NCBI GenBank assembly: GCA_050943495.1
Contig: JBMNPH010000001.1
Span: 124,001-188,000 of the forward strand
Direction of reading: 5' to 3'
DNA length: 64,000 nt
Origin: Merdivicinus sp050943495
GTDB lineage: Bacteria; Bacillota; Clostridia; Oscillospirales; Ruminococcaceae
Below the pieces are notes generated by a model that saw only the letters and a list, made by a program, of their open reading frames with translations, did not search any database and was not told where the DNA came from. The translations under genes and the position numbers were made by a program. Each line of letters opens with the position of its first letter. Within the stretch, counting starts at the first letter, position 1. Shown here piece by piece: positions 16,526 to 25,264 of this stretch.

Positions 16526-18058
16526 ATGGAAAAAAGCACATCTGGGAAAAAAATTGACTGGGTCATTACGCTGGTACCGCTGGGAATTATTGTTGGATTG
16601 TGTATTGTCTTCTTTTTTATGCCAGAACAATCTAATGCTGTATTGAGTCAGATCCGGTTCTTTTTCGGCGATACATTCGGTACCTATTATCTGATTATTG
16701 GATTGGGAATCTTTCTGATATCGCTGTTCATTGCGGGATCTAAGTACGGCAACATCGTGTTGGGAAAACCGGGGGAAAAACCGAAGTATTCTTTTTTTGC
16801 TTGGGGATCAATGATGTTTACCTGCGGCTTGGCGGCAGATATCCTGTTCTATTCTTTTGCAGAGTGGATCATGTATGCTACCGACCCGCATGTAATGGAA
16901 ATGGGAAGTATGCAGGAATGGGCAGGCGTTTATCCGCTTTTCCACTGGAGTTTCATTCCTTGGGGATTTTATCTCGTGCTGGCGGTTGCATTCGGTTTTA
17001 TGCTGCATGTCCGTAAGAGGGATCGGCAGAAATATTCGGAAGCCTGCCGGCCAGTTCTGGGAAAACATACCGACGGATGGGCAGGACGGATTATTGACCT
17101 GTTGGCGGTATTTGCGCTGTTGGCGGGAACAGCGACCACATTCAGCGTTGCAACGCCTCTGATGGCGAGTATTCTCAACGACTTGTTCGGCATGAATCTG
17201 AGCAGAACAGTGGTCACAATTGTTATTCTTCTCATTACCTGTTTTGTCTATACCTATTCTCTGCTGCATGGTTTTAAAGGAATCAGCATTCTGGCGAAAG
17301 CCTGCATTTATCTATTTTTCGGTCTGCTTGCTTTTGTTCTTCTTTTTAGTGGGGAAGCGCGCTATATTATTGATACCGGCGTGGAGTCCTTCGGGCGGAT
17401 GGTCCAGAATTTTATCGGATTATCGACCTATTCGGATCCGCTTCGTTCCACCAATTTCCCGCAGAACTGGACCATTTATTACTGGGCATACTGGATGGTG
17501 TGGTGTGTGGCAGCGCCTTTCTTTATCGGAAGTATCTCGAGAGGGCGGACAGTGCGCCAGACAATTCTGGGCGGATATGGATTTGGTGTCGGATCCACGA
17601 TTGTCAGCTTTATTGTGCTGGGAAATTATTCGATGGGTATGCAGGCGAGCGGAAAGGCGGATTTCATATCAGAATATCTGGAAACCGGTGATTTGTATGA
17701 AATGATTGTTTCGATGATCCGGACGCTGCCAGCTGCACCGTTTGTATTGGTACTGGTGCTGGTGACAATGATTGCATTCTATGCAACCTCCTTTGACTCG
17801 ATTGCGCTGACCGCTTCCTGTTACAGCTATCACCGGCTGGGTGAGGATGAGGCGCCGCATAAGGGAGTCCAATTGATGTGGTGTATTTTACTGATTTTAC
17901 TGCCGATTGCCTTGATTTTTGCGGAAAGCTCGATGAGTAACCTGCAGTCTGTCAGTATTGTAGCGGCATTTCCGATTGCAGCGGTCATTGTTTTAATTGT
18001 GATCAGTTTTTTGAAGGACGCCAAAGTGTATTTGGGTGAACTGGATTCTAAAAAATAA
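16526..18058 (+). CDS. BCCT family choline/betaine-type transporter
   Basis: A 510-residue membrane protein with about twelve helices. The BCCT signature NWTIYYWAYWMVW is clear in the substrate-binding helix 8 region, followed by APFFIGSISRGRTVRQ. BCCT carriers import choline, betaine or carnitine, some with Na+. Placement 41 bases after the choline kinase/cytidylyltransferase fusion argues for choline as the substrate, feeding phosphocholine decoration of a surface polymer. ATG 16526 has GAAGGGGA upstream; the open frame extends further up but overlaps the previous gene. No licD transferase is in the window. Confidence 0.92.
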   Translation: MEKSTSGKKIDWVITLVPLGIIVGLCIVFFFMPEQSNAVLSQIRFFFGDTFGTYYLIIGLGIFLISLFIAGSKYGNIVLGKPGEKPKYSFFAWGSMMFTCGLAADILFYSFAEWIMYATDPHVMEMGSMQEWAGVYPLFHWSFIPWGFYLVLAVAFGFMLHVRKRDRQKYSEACRPVLGKHTDGWAGRIIDLLAVFALLAGTATTFSVATPLMASILNDLFGMNLSRTVVTIVILLITCFVYTYSLLHGFKGISILAKACIYLFFGLLAFVLLFSGEARYIIDTGVESFGRMVQNFIGLSTYSDPLRSTNFPQNWTIYYWAYWMVWCVAAPFFIGSISRGRTVRQTILGGYGFGVGSTIVSFIVLGNYSMGMQASGKADFISEYLETGDLYEMIVSMIRTLPAAPFVLVLVLVTMIAFYATSFDSIALTASCYSYHRLGEDEAPHKGVQLMWCILLILLPIALIFAESSMSNLQSVSIVAAFPIAAVIVLIVISFLKDAKVYLGELDSKK

Positions 18059-18065
18059 TCAAAGA

Positions 18066-18111
18066 AAAAATCCCGGATTCTCTTGATCGGAATCCGGGAA
18101 TATTTTTTGTT
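18066..18111. terminator. Bidirectional terminator between BCCT gene and rnpB
   Basis: CCCGGATTC/GAATCCGGG stem, nine perfect pairs, T-run to the right and A-run to the left. Confidence 0.9.
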
Positions 18112-18117
18112 AAAATG

Positions 18118-18449
18118 CTAAGAAGACCTATAAGCCGAGTTCTGTCGTGTGTGACAATCTATCTCGACAGGACGTCGCCGCCCTGCTCTAGCCACCTGTC
18201 GGGAGCGTCGGACCAACGATAACCTCCCAGTCGGTGTTGCATCGGATAGGGTTTACATGGCAGCGGGGTTCCCCCCGCTCCGGTGAGCTCTTACCTCGCC
18301 TTTCCACCCTTACCGGAAAAATCCGGCGGTATCTCTCTGTTGCACTTTCCCTGAAGTCGCCTTCGGCTGCCGTTAGCAGTTATCCTGTCCTGTGATGCTC
18401 GGACTTTCCTCACAGCTTGCGCCGCGCTGCCACACAGCCTTCTTAGCCT
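18118..18449 (-). ncRNA. rnpB: RNase P RNA (class A)
   Basis: Read on the minus strand, the conserved regions of bacterial RNase P RNA are present in order: GAGGAAAGTCCGAGC near the 5' end, the AGGGTGGAAAGGCG region in the middle and ACAGAACTCGGCTTATAG near the 3' end. It is the catalytic RNA that trims tRNA 5' leaders. The size of about 330 nt and the lack of class-B specific features suggest class A. A strong promoter and an intrinsic terminator bracket it. The exact ends are estimated. Confidence 0.95.
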
Positions 18450-18453
18450 ATTT

Positions 18454-18482
18454 ATTTTACACGATTTTTTCATAAATGTCAA
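18454..18482 (-). promoter_or_regulatory. Promoter of rnpB
   Basis: Minus strand TTGACA (18477-18482), 17-bp spacer, TAAAAT (18454-18459); transcript start expected near 18447. Confidence 0.75.
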
Positions 18483-18512
18483 TGCACATTTTCCAAAAAT
18501 GAGGATTAGTGG

Positions 18513-18541
18513 TTGACAGAAGCGTCATAGAATGTTAAAAT
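18513..18541 (+). promoter_or_regulatory. Promoter of the DUF2752 gene
   Basis: TTGACA (18513-18518), 17-bp spacer, TAAAAT (18536-18541). Confidence 0.7.
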
Positions 18542-18573
18542 TTGAATAAATATAGAGGAGAGGGGAAGATTTC

Positions 18574-18999
18574 TTGCTTTTTCGCAGACCAGTGCGGCCT
18601 AATTGGAAAAAGCTTTGGTTGGGGATGCTTTTTGCAGCAGTGCTGATACTGGTGCTGGATGTGGGATGTGTATTTCGACGTGTGACAGGGATTCCCTGTC
18701 CCGGATGCGGGATGACGCGGGCGCATCTGGCTGCGCTTCAGCTAGATTTTAAAACAGCATTTTTCTATCATCCGCTATGGTTTCTGCCGGTACCATTGAT
18801 TGGATTACAGATCCTGTTTCCGGAAGGGATTTTTGAGCGGAAAAGTTGGAATCAATGTCTGATCGGATTTCTGATCGTTGTGGTTCTGGGAACTTATATA
18901 ATCAGAATGCTCCTCTTTTTTCCGGATACTCCACCGATGGAGTATACCAATCAGAGTGTGTTTGGCTGGCTTGCGTCTGTTTGCAGGTTAGCTGAATGA
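18574..18999 (+). CDS. DUF2752 family membrane protein
   Basis: A 141-residue protein starting with TTG, supported by GAGAGGGGAAG a few bases upstream. It has three hydrophobic segments and the DUF2752 hallmark GIPCPGCGMTRAHLAAL (around residues 44-60), a conserved cysteine pair preceding an amphipathic helix. Function of the family is unknown. The downstream DUF4234 gene follows after 25 bases, and the two are probably co-transcribed small envelope proteins. Confidence 0.85.
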   Translation: MLFRRPVRPNWKKLWLGMLFAAVLILVLDVGCVFRRVTGIPCPGCGMTRAHLAALQLDFKTAFFYHPLWFLPVPLIGLQILFPEGIFERKSWNQCLIGFLIVVVLGTYIIRMLLFFPDTPPMEYTNQSVFGWLASVCRLAE

Positions 19000-19024
19000 C
19001 AAGTCTTTATGGGGGGAATTGTCA

Positions 19025-19435
19025 ATGATTCAACAACGCAATTTTTGGGTGTATTTACTGCTGAATATTGTGACCTGTGGTTTTTACAGCTGGTATTTCC
19101 TGTATACCACAACTCGTGATATCAATATAATGGTAGGTGACGACGGACGCAATACAGAACCGACAACCGTATTGCTGCTGACTCTGGTTACCTGTGGCTT
19201 CTATAGCTTGTATTGGTATTACGATCAGGGAAATCGGATTAAAGCGCTGTCTGACCGAAATAATATTCCCTGCAACGAAAATGGTACATCCTATCTCATG
19301 TGGATCCTGATCGGTGCTTTGATTTGCGGTATCGGATCGTACATCGGTATTTTCCTTTTTATTAAGAATTTGAATTCGTTAATCGATGCATATAATGCTA
19401 GTCAGTATTCAAATCAGAATAATACTGCAATGTAA
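19025..19435 (+). CDS. DUF4234 family membrane protein
   Basis: A 136-residue protein with the repeated NIVTCGFYSWYFLY / TLVTCGFYSLYWYY segments that define DUF4234, and a third C-terminal helix. These are predicted small integral membrane proteins of unknown function. I choose ATG 19025 because GGGGGGAA is then 6-7 bases upstream; an in-frame TTG at 19019 would be too close. Terminator follows directly. Confidence 0.85.
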   Translation: MIQQRNFWVYLLLNIVTCGFYSWYFLYTTTRDINIMVGDDGRNTEPTTVLLLTLVTCGFYSLYWYYDQGNRIKALSDRNNIPCNENGTSYLMWILIGALICGIGSYIGIFLFIKNLNSLIDAYNASQYSNQNNTAM

Positions 19436-19442
19436 AATTAAG

Positions 19443-19474
19443 AGACAGCAGGCATAGCAGCCTGCTGTTTTTTT
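19443..19474 (+). terminator. Terminator after the DUF4234 gene
   Basis: CAGCAGGC/GCCTGCTG stem with 6-base loop and seven T. Confidence 0.85.
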
Positions 19475-19515
19475 CGGAGAAAAAGGGAGATCGTGACAAA
19501 ATTATAGAATGTTAC

Positions 19516-19544
19516 TTGATTTTTTTATCAATATATGGTAAATT
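19516..19544 (+). promoter_or_regulatory. Promoter of the Gfo/Idh-sugar isomerase operon, with overlapping inverted repeat
   Basis: TTGATT (19516-19521), 17-bp spacer, TAAATT (19539-19544). The -35 box is part of TTGAT-N6-ATCAA (19516-19531), a possible small operator. Confidence 0.5.
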
Positions 19545-19597
19545 GAATCTTGAAAGGGTTTCTGTATATCAGAACTGGAAAGAAAGGATGAAAAATT

Positions 19598-20770
19598 ATG
19601 GAAAAAATTAGATTGGGTATTATCGGCGTTGGAACCCAGGGCGGCTCCTATGCTCGTTTTTTGAGTGGTAAAGTAGAGGTTCCCAATCGTCCGGAACATG
19701 TGGAACTGGCTGCACTCTGCGATATCGATCCTGCTGTAAAAGCAAAATGTGCCGAAGAATATCCGGATTTACCTTTCTTTGATGATTATAAGGCATTGGT
19801 GGATTCTGGTAAAGTCGATGCAGTGATTACGACAGTTCCCCATTATTTCCATCCCGAGATGGCAATCTATGCAATTGGAAAAGGGGTACATGCTCTGGTT
19901 GAAAAACCTGCGGGCGTTTACACCAAGCAGGTTCGGGAAATGAATGAATTTGCGCTGGCACATCCGGATGTCACATTCGGTATCATGTTCAATCAGCGCA
20001 CCAATCCGCTTTATCAGAAGATTAAAGCAATCATCGATTCCGGTGAACTGGGCGAAATTCGTCGAACGAACTGGATTATTAACTCCTGGTGGCGTCCGCA
20101 GAGCTACTATGATCAGAGCGCATGGCGTGCAACCTGGGGTGCTGAAGGCGGCGGTGTACTGGTAAATCAGGCTCCTCATCAGCTGGACCTCTTCCAGTGG
20201 ATGTGCGGCAAGCCGGCGAAAGTTTGGGCAAAATGTCGCTATGGTCTGCATCGCAATATTGTCGTGGAAAATGATGTTACGGCTGTTCTCGAGTATCCCA
20301 ACGGTGCAAATGGCGTTTTTGTAACCTGTACCCATGATGTTATGGGAACAGACCGTCTGGAAATCGATTTGGATGGCGGTAAGATCGTGGTGGAAGACAG
20401 CAAAAACGGTACCGTATTCCGTCTGGCTAAAACCGAACAGGAAATCAGCGCAACCATGACCAGTAAAGAAGTTCGTCAGCTCGTGAGCGGCGGCAGCGTT
20501 AATCAGCTGTATACCGAAGAAAAGATCGATAACCCTGGCGGTTGGGGAAGTCAGCATATGATCGTAATGGAAAACTTTGCCCGTCATATTTTGTTCGGCG
20601 ATCCGCTTCTGGCTCCTGGTACCGATGGAATTAACGGCGTTGCTCTGGCAAATGCGATTCTGCTGTCCGACTGGCTCGGCAAGGAAATCGAAATGCCGCT
20701 GGATGAGGATGTCTATCTGGAAGAGCTGAATAAGCATATCGCGGCAGAGGGCAAGTACCCCACCCGATAA
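19598..20770 (+). CDS. Gfo/Idh/MocA family oxidoreductase
   Basis: A 390-residue NAD(P)-dependent dehydrogenase. The N-terminal Rossmann motif is GIIGVGTQGG (residues 7-16), the EKPAG motif (around residue 98) holds the conserved catalytic Lys, and the NQAPHQLDLFQWM helix carries the conserved His/Asp. Family members oxidise sugars, inositol or glycosides. The next gene is a sugar-phosphate isomerase/epimerase 41 bases on, an arrangement common in gut Clostridia for inositol-like or keto-glycoside catabolism; the substrate is not identifiable. Ribosome site GAAAGGA. Confidence 0.9.
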   Translation: MEKIRLGIIGVGTQGGSYARFLSGKVEVPNRPEHVELAALCDIDPAVKAKCAEEYPDLPFFDDYKALVDSGKVDAVITTVPHYFHPEMAIYAIGKGVHALVEKPAGVYTKQVREMNEFALAHPDVTFGIMFNQRTNPLYQKIKAIIDSGELGEIRRTNWIINSWWRPQSYYDQSAWRATWGAEGGGVLVNQAPHQLDLFQWMCGKPAKVWAKCRYGLHRNIVVENDVTAVLEYPNGANGVFVTCTHDVMGTDRLEIDLDGGKIVVEDSKNGTVFRLAKTEQEISATMTSKEVRQLVSGGSVNQLYTEEKIDNPGGWGSQHMIVMENFARHILFGDPLLAPGTDGINGVALANAILLSDWLGKEIEMPLDEDVYLEELNKHIAAEGKYPTR

Positions 20771-20811
20771 GAAGAAAAAATGACAAAGCCTGTACGGAAA
20801 GGAAGGATCGT

Positions 20812-21675
20812 ATGAAAAAAGGATTGATCGGCGTACAAATGATGATGCTCAAGGAAAAAGTGGAAGAATTGGGTGTTTATGAAGTGATGCACAGATTGTC
20901 CGAAATGGGATACCATTGTGTCGAGATGTCCCAGATTCCCATGACTGCGGAAAACGTAGCGGAGATGAAACGTGCAGGTGAAGATTTTGGAATCAAATAT
21001 GCGGCGCTGAGTGCGGCGTTGGAACCGATGATGCCGGGAATGCCAGGAGAATTTCTCTGCAATGAGGCGGATTTTGAAAAAATCGTATCCGATTGCAAAA
21101 CGCTGGATTGTAATTTCCTGCGGATCGGCATGCTTCCCATCCCTTGCATGGGAAGCCGCGAAAAGGCGTTGGAATTTACTCGCAAATGCGATGAAGCTGC
21201 AGAAAAGCTGAAAGCACATGGCATTGATCTTTATTATCATAATCATCATGTGGAATTTCGGAAATATGATGGGCAGTACCTTCTGGACCTGATTAAGGAG
21301 AATACAACTCACATTGGATTTGAACTGGATGTGCATTGGATTCATCGGGGCGGAGAAGATCCGATTCGGATTATTCGTCAGTATGCCGGACGTGTCAAAC
21401 TGCTTCATTTGAAAGATTATCGCATCGGTGCGCTGGATTTGGAGAGCATTGCCAAGGATCGCAGTAAATTCATGCAGGCATTTTCCAATGTTGTGGAGTT
21501 TGCAGAGGTCGGAGAAGGTAATTTGCCGATGAAAGAGATCATTGAGGCCGGGCTGGAAAGCGGATCCGAATATTTCTTGATTGAGCAAGATGCTCAGTAT
21601 GGTCGGGATCCGTTTGAATGCCTGCAAATTTCACATGATAATCTCTGCAAAATGGGGTTTACTGATTGGTTTTAA
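20812..21675 (+). CDS. Sugar phosphate isomerase/epimerase (TIM barrel)
   Basis: A 287-residue xylose-isomerase-like protein. The metal-site segments of the family are visible: LYYHNHHVEF (His), IGFELDVHWIHRGG (Glu/Asp/His), KLLHLKDYR (His-Lys-Asp) and the C-terminal YFLIEQDA (Glu). Second protein of the Gfo/Idh operon and likely acts on the oxidised or keto product of that enzyme. It is only distantly similar in sequence to the partial isomerase at the left window edge. Ribosome site GGAAAGGAAGG. Confidence 0.88.
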   Translation: MKKGLIGVQMMMLKEKVEELGVYEVMHRLSEMGYHCVEMSQIPMTAENVAEMKRAGEDFGIKYAALSAALEPMMPGMPGEFLCNEADFEKIVSDCKTLDCNFLRIGMLPIPCMGSREKALEFTRKCDEAAEKLKAHGIDLYYHNHHVEFRKYDGQYLLDLIKENTTHIGFELDVHWIHRGGEDPIRIIRQYAGRVKLLHLKDYRIGALDLESIAKDRSKFMQAFSNVVEFAEVGEGNLPMKEIIEAGLESGSEYFLIEQDAQYGRDPFECLQISHDNLCKMGFTDWF

Positions 21676-21685
21676 GTGAAAAATA

Positions 21686-21721
21686 AAATGGGGGGCGGTT
21701 TTTCAACCGTCCCCATTTTTA
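21686..21721 (+). terminator. Terminator after the sugar isomerase gene
   Basis: AAATGGGG.. pairs with CCCCATTTTT, with the GCGG/CCG extension, followed by T-run. Confidence 0.85.
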
Positions 21722-21726
21722 AAACA

Positions 21727-21758
21727 AAAAGCTGCCCGAAACCGGACAGCTCTTTTCA
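21727..21758 (-). terminator. Terminator of rpmB
   Basis: Minus strand AGCTGTCCGG/CCGGGCAGCT-type stem closing on TTTC, followed by TTTTTGTTT. Confidence 0.75.
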
Positions 21759-21772
21759 TACGCAAAAAAAGG

Positions 21773-21961
21773 TTAGATCGCTCTGGTTACCTTATTGGAA
21801 CGCAGGCAACGGGTGCAGGCATAAACGCGGCAGGGCTTGCCGTCTACGATCGCCTTCACACGCACTACATTGGGTTTCCAGGTTCTGTTGGAACGTCTGT
21901 GAGAGTGGGAAACCTTAATCCCAAACGCTACACCTTTTCCGCAGAAATCACATTTTGCCAT
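21773..21961 (-). CDS. rpmB: 50S ribosomal protein L28 (zinc-binding form)
   Basis: A 62-residue ribosomal protein. CDFCGKG at the N-terminus and CTRCLRS near the C-terminus give the four-cysteine zinc ribbon of the C+ form of L28; the SHSHRRSNRTWKPN stretch is the family signature. ATG preceded by AAAGGAGGTG. Monocistronic, as usual in Clostridia. Confidence 0.97.
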   Translation of the reverse strand: MAKCDFCGKGVAFGIKVSHSHRRSNRTWKPNVVRVKAIVDGKPCRVYACTRCLRSNKVTRAI

Positions 21962-22085
21962 AATTCTGCACCTCCTTTGGATTTACATAACATTAGTATT
22001 CTAGCAGACTTTTTAGAAAAAAGCAAGGGTTTTTTTGAGAAAAATCGAAAAGTCGTAAAATTTCTTGAAATTCCAAAGAAGTCCC

Positions 22086-22114
22086 TTGTATTTTGGCGAT
22101 AAAAAAGATATAAT
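22086..22114 (+). promoter_or_regulatory. Promoter of the site-2 protease-scpAB operon
   Basis: TTGTAT (22086-22091), 17-bp spacer, TATAAT (22109-22114). Confidence 0.7.
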
Positions 22115-22166
22115 GATAATACTGTAAACTGCTATTAGCGGTAAGTATACATGAGAGAGGTGCGAA

Positions 22167-22841
22167 ATGTCAGACAACATTGTGTATCTGCTGTATCAGA
22201 CTACGATCCGATTGGTGGTTTTGTTGACCGCTTTGCCGTTTCACGAATTTGCGCATGCATGGGCGGCCAACAAAATGGGAGATTCGACTGCGCGCTATCA
22301 GGGACGATTGACCTTGAATCCGCTTGCTCATTTAGATCCACTGGGATCGCTTTTGATGCTGTTTGCTGGATTTGGTTGGGCAAAACCCGTGCCAATTAAC
22401 CCGCGCAATTTCAAGAATCCGAAAAAGGGAATGGCATTATCGGCTGCAGCAGGTCCTCTTTCCAACTTGCTGCTGGCTTATTTAGGCATGGTGCTGTGGA
22501 AAGTTGTGCTTTATTTGCAATATCCGTTTGGGGATAGTTTTCTGATTGAGAGTTTATCGGATATTTTCCGACTCATTGTACTTCTGAATCTTGGTTTGGC
22601 TGTCTTTAATCTACTGCCAGTTCCACCACTTGATGGAAGCCGCCTTTTCACTGTTTTTTTGCCTCCGCGTCAATATTTCCAGATTATGCAATACGAACGT
22701 TATATCCAGTTGGCGTTGTTTGTTGCTATTTTTATGGGATTGTTGGATCGTCCCCTTGCCTTTGTTGAGGGATACGTTTTTCAGGGATTGAACTTCTTGA
22801 CCGGCTATATTGATTGGATTGCGCAGGCGTTGTTGGGATGA
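22167..22841 (+). CDS. Site-2 protease family (M50) membrane metallopeptidase
   Basis: A 224-residue integral membrane protein. Zinc motif HEFAH is at residues 26-30 in the first helix, the NPLAHLDPLG loop follows, and the third zinc ligand is in LLPVPPLDGSRL. The compact form without PDZ or CBS domains matches the YwhC/rhomboid-size M50 group found upstream of scpA in many Firmicutes. Its substrate is unknown. The stop overlaps the scpA start (ATGA), so the two are translationally coupled. Confidence 0.92.
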   Translation: MSDNIVYLLYQTTIRLVVLLTALPFHEFAHAWAANKMGDSTARYQGRLTLNPLAHLDPLGSLLMLFAGFGWAKPVPINPRNFKNPKKGMALSAAAGPLSNLLLAYLGMVLWKVVLYLQYPFGDSFLIESLSDIFRLIVLLNLGLAVFNLLPVPPLDGSRLFTVFLPPRQYFQIMQYERYIQLALFVAIFMGLLDRPLAFVEGYVFQGLNFLTGYIDWIAQALLG

Positions 22842-23566
22842 GTGCGGAAGAATTGCAGTTTCATGTGGGAGAATTCAGCGGCCCTTTGGAGGTGCTGCTT
22901 TATTTGATTTCCAAGCATAAACTGAACATCTATGATATTGAGATTTCGGCGCTGTTGGAACAATATCTGGACTATATTGAACAGATGCAGCAGGCAGATT
23001 TAGAAGTGGCATCCGAATTTTTAGAGATGGCAGCACGGCTGGTCTATATTAAGACTGTTTCTCTTCTGCCGCGTCCGGAAGAAAGTGAAAAACTGAAGCA
23101 GGAGTTGCAGGGACAGCTTTTGGAATACAGCCTCTGCCGCCAGATTGCAGGTCAGATGGCTGAAATGTATTTGGGAAATCAAATTTTTGTGCGGAAACAG
23201 TCGGAAGTACGAGTGGATTTAGTTTATCATGGCAGCCACTCTCCCGCCGAGCTGTTAGCAGCATATCGATTGGCAGCCGGTAAGGCTAAGCGGCGAATTC
23301 CGCCACCTGCAGCTGCTTTTTCGGGAATTGTTAGTCGGAAATTTGTATCGGTTACAACGAAAATTGTCTATATACTAAAAAAACTATATCGTACCGGGCA
23401 AGTCGATTATGAAGAATTTTTCCATGCATCTGATCGCAGTGAATTGGTTGCTACTTTTTTGGCAATGCTGGAGTTGATGAAGTCCCGACGTATTACTGTG
23501 AGCGAAGACAATAAAACCGTGTATTTCTGTCGGAACCCCCTTTCCGGCGAGGAAGGGAGTGTTTGA
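22838..23566 (+). CDS. scpA: Segregation and condensation protein A
   Basis: A 242-residue kleisin subunit of the SMC-ScpAB condensin that organises the chromosome. The N-terminus FHVGEFSGPLEVLLYLISKHKLNIYDIEIS is the classic ScpA SMC-neck-binding region, and the C-terminal winged-helix part follows (DYEEFFHASDRSELVATFLAMLELMKSRRI). I use ATG 22838, overlapping the protease stop; an upstream in-frame start at 22814 would extend into the protease gene and is unneeded. Confidence 0.96.
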   Translation: MSAEELQFHVGEFSGPLEVLLYLISKHKLNIYDIEISALLEQYLDYIEQMQQADLEVASEFLEMAARLVYIKTVSLLPRPEESEKLKQELQGQLLEYSLCRQIAGQMAEMYLGNQIFVRKQSEVRVDLVYHGSHSPAELLAAYRLAAGKAKRRIPPPAAAFSGIVSRKFVSVTTKIVYILKKLYRTGQVDYEEFFHASDRSELVATFLAMLELMKSRRITVSEDNKTVYFCRNPLSGEEGSV

Positions 23567-23571
23567 GACTT

Positions 23572-24129
23572 ATGAGCAAAAGTACGGTGATGGGCTTACT
23601 GGAAGCAGTTTTGTTTGCGTGCGGCGAACCTATTGAAATTTCAAAATTGGCAGCTGGTCTTTCTTTGGAAAAGGCTGCAGTTCGCGAACAGCTGGAATTA
23701 TATGCGAACAGGCTAGAAAAGGATGATCGGGGGCTGGAACTACTCTTTTTGGGAGAATCTGTTCAGCTATGTAGTAAAAAATGTTATGAAGATCAAATTG
23801 CATCAGTAATCTCGTCCAGAAAAAATACGCCTCTTTCCGGCGCTGCGATGGAGGTCCTTGCTATTATTGCATATAATCAGCCGGTTACCAAAAGTTTTGT
23901 GGAACAGGTCCGCGGAGTGGAAAGCAGCCAAGTAGTTAATAATTTGGTGGAAAAGGAACTGGTAGAGGAAGCTGGACGGTTGGATATTCCGGGTCGTCCT
24001 GTGATTTATCGTACTACTTCCAATTTTTTGCGTTGCTTTGGTTTGTCCTCCTTGTCAGAGCTTCCGCGACTTCCGGGAGAGGATGAACGAGATGAGGAAT
24101 CCGATCAGCTTTCGTTACCAGCAGAATAA
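23572..24129 (+). CDS. scpB: Segregation and condensation protein B
   Basis: A 185-residue protein with two winged-helix domains; LLEAVLFACGEPI at the start and AMEVLAIIAYNQPVTKSFVEQVRGVESS in the second domain are family signatures. It dimerises and binds ScpA in the condensin complex. Start is uncertain: ATG 23572 or an in-frame TTG at 23563 that overlaps the scpA stop and sits closer to the GGAAGGGAG ribosome site. Part of the conserved scpA-scpB-DUF2953-ytfJ block. Confidence 0.95.
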   Translation: MSKSTVMGLLEAVLFACGEPIEISKLAAGLSLEKAAVREQLELYANRLEKDDRGLELLFLGESVQLCSKKCYEDQIASVISSRKNTPLSGAAMEVLAIIAYNQPVTKSFVEQVRGVESSQVVNNLVEKELVEEAGRLDIPGRPVIYRTTSNFLRCFGLSSLSELPRLPGEDERDEESDQLSLPAE

Positions 24130-24152
24130 TCAATAAAGAAGGGGGAGAAAGA

Positions 24153-24827
24153 ATGGGGTGGATTATCACAGGAGGAATTCTCCTGTTTTTGGTGATAGTG
24201 CTTAGCTTAAGTGTGGCAGTCGATGTGTCTTATGAAGAGGAATTAATCGTTTCTGCCGGCTTATGCGGTTTGCGTTATCCAATCTTTCCTGCCCTCGAGA
24301 AAGAAAAAAAAGACAAGAAGCCGAAGAAACATGTAAAAGCTAAGAAATCTGCAAAATCTTCCCGTGTTTCTAAAAAGAAACCGTTGCCCGAAAAAAAGCC
24401 GGAAAAAGGGGATTTAAAGGGAACCTTTGATATTGTAATGGATTTGATAAGGGCATCTGTTGGTCCGATTTTGGATTTAATTTGCCGGATCCGGATGGTC
24501 CGCTTGGAGGCGGAAATTCGGGTCGGCGGGCAGGATGCCTCTGAAATTGCATTGGATTATGGGAAAATCTGCGGCATATTTTACGGAGGATATGCAACGC
24601 TTCAGAATTTGATAAAAGTACGGGTAAAACGAGTGGATATTTCCTGCGATTTTCTAGCGCCTGAGACTCGACAGGTTCTCTCATTTCAATTGAAATTGCG
24701 GATACTCTGGATTTTATGGGCAATTTTGCGTATTGGCTGGAGTTTTTTGGCGCATACTATTCGCAAAGAGAATCAATGGAATCCGGATCCTCTTCCGAAA
24801 TCTAAGGTTCCACTCTCACAATCTTAA
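24153..24827 (+). CDS. DUF2953 domain-containing membrane-anchored protein
   Basis: A 224-residue protein: one N-terminal membrane helix (residues 2-22), a very lysine-rich stretch (about 50-85), and a C-terminal domain with VRLEAEIRVGGQDASEIALDYGKICGIFYGGYATL typical of DUF2953. In sporulating Firmicutes the gene commonly precedes ytfJ, as here, and is tied to spore biology, mechanism unknown. Ribosome site AAGGGGGAG. Confidence 0.85.
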   Translation: MGWIITGGILLFLVIVLSLSVAVDVSYEEELIVSAGLCGLRYPIFPALEKEKKDKKPKKHVKAKKSAKSSRVSKKKPLPEKKPEKGDLKGTFDIVMDLIRASVGPILDLICRIRMVRLEAEIRVGGQDASEIALDYGKICGIFYGGYATLQNLIKVRVKRVDISCDFLAPETRQVLSFQLKLRILWILWAILRIGWSFLAHTIRKENQWNPDPLPKSKVPLSQS

Positions 24828-24847
24828 AAAATTTAGGAGGAATTACT

Positions 24848-25264
24848 ATGCCAGAGCAACATCCTATTGAAGGCGTTATGAGTACAACGATGCAGAAAAT
24901 TAAGGAAATGGTGGATGTTAACACCATTATTGGCAATCCGATTACGACTCCTGACGGAACAACAATTATTCCGGTTTCAAAGGTCAGTTTCGGATTTGCA
25001 TCGGGTGGTTCCGATCTCCCGACCAAGGATCCTAAAAAGACCTTTGGTGGTGGCGGCGGTGCCGGAGTAACCTTGCAACCCATTGCTTTTTTAGTGGTGC
25101 ATGAAGGAAATGTCCGCCTGCTTCAGATTGCAACTGCATCGAATACAGCAGATAAGATCGTAAATGCGGTGCCTGAGGTAATTGATAAGATTTCGGATGC
25201 TCTCGCCAAGTCGGGAAATTCCACTTCCAAGAAGGAAACAGAACCAACTGTGTCCGCTGAATAA
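24848..25264 (+). CDS. ytfJ: GerW family sporulation protein (YtfJ)
   Basis: A 138-residue protein with the YtfJ core: IKEMVDVNTIIGNPI, TTIIPVSKVSFGFASGGSD, and the glycine-rich FGGGGGAGVTLQPIAFLVV. In Bacillus the homologue is needed for normal germination under sigma control. The C-terminus here has an extra helical tail (about residues 105-138). Strong GGAGGAATT ribosome site. Supports assignment of the host to a spore-forming or formerly spore-forming lineage. Confidence 0.94.
   Translation: MPEQHPIEGVMSTTMQKIKEMVDVNTIIGNPITTPDGTTIIPVSKVSFGFASGGSDLPTKDPKKTFGGGGGAGVTLQPIAFLVVHEGNVRLLQIATASNTADKIVNAVPEVIDKISDALAKSGNSTSKKETEPTVSAE

Noticed and set aside
18118..18449. Short frame inside the RNase P RNA region on the minus strand
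   Set aside because: Region is accounted for by conserved RNase P RNA elements; no ribosome site.
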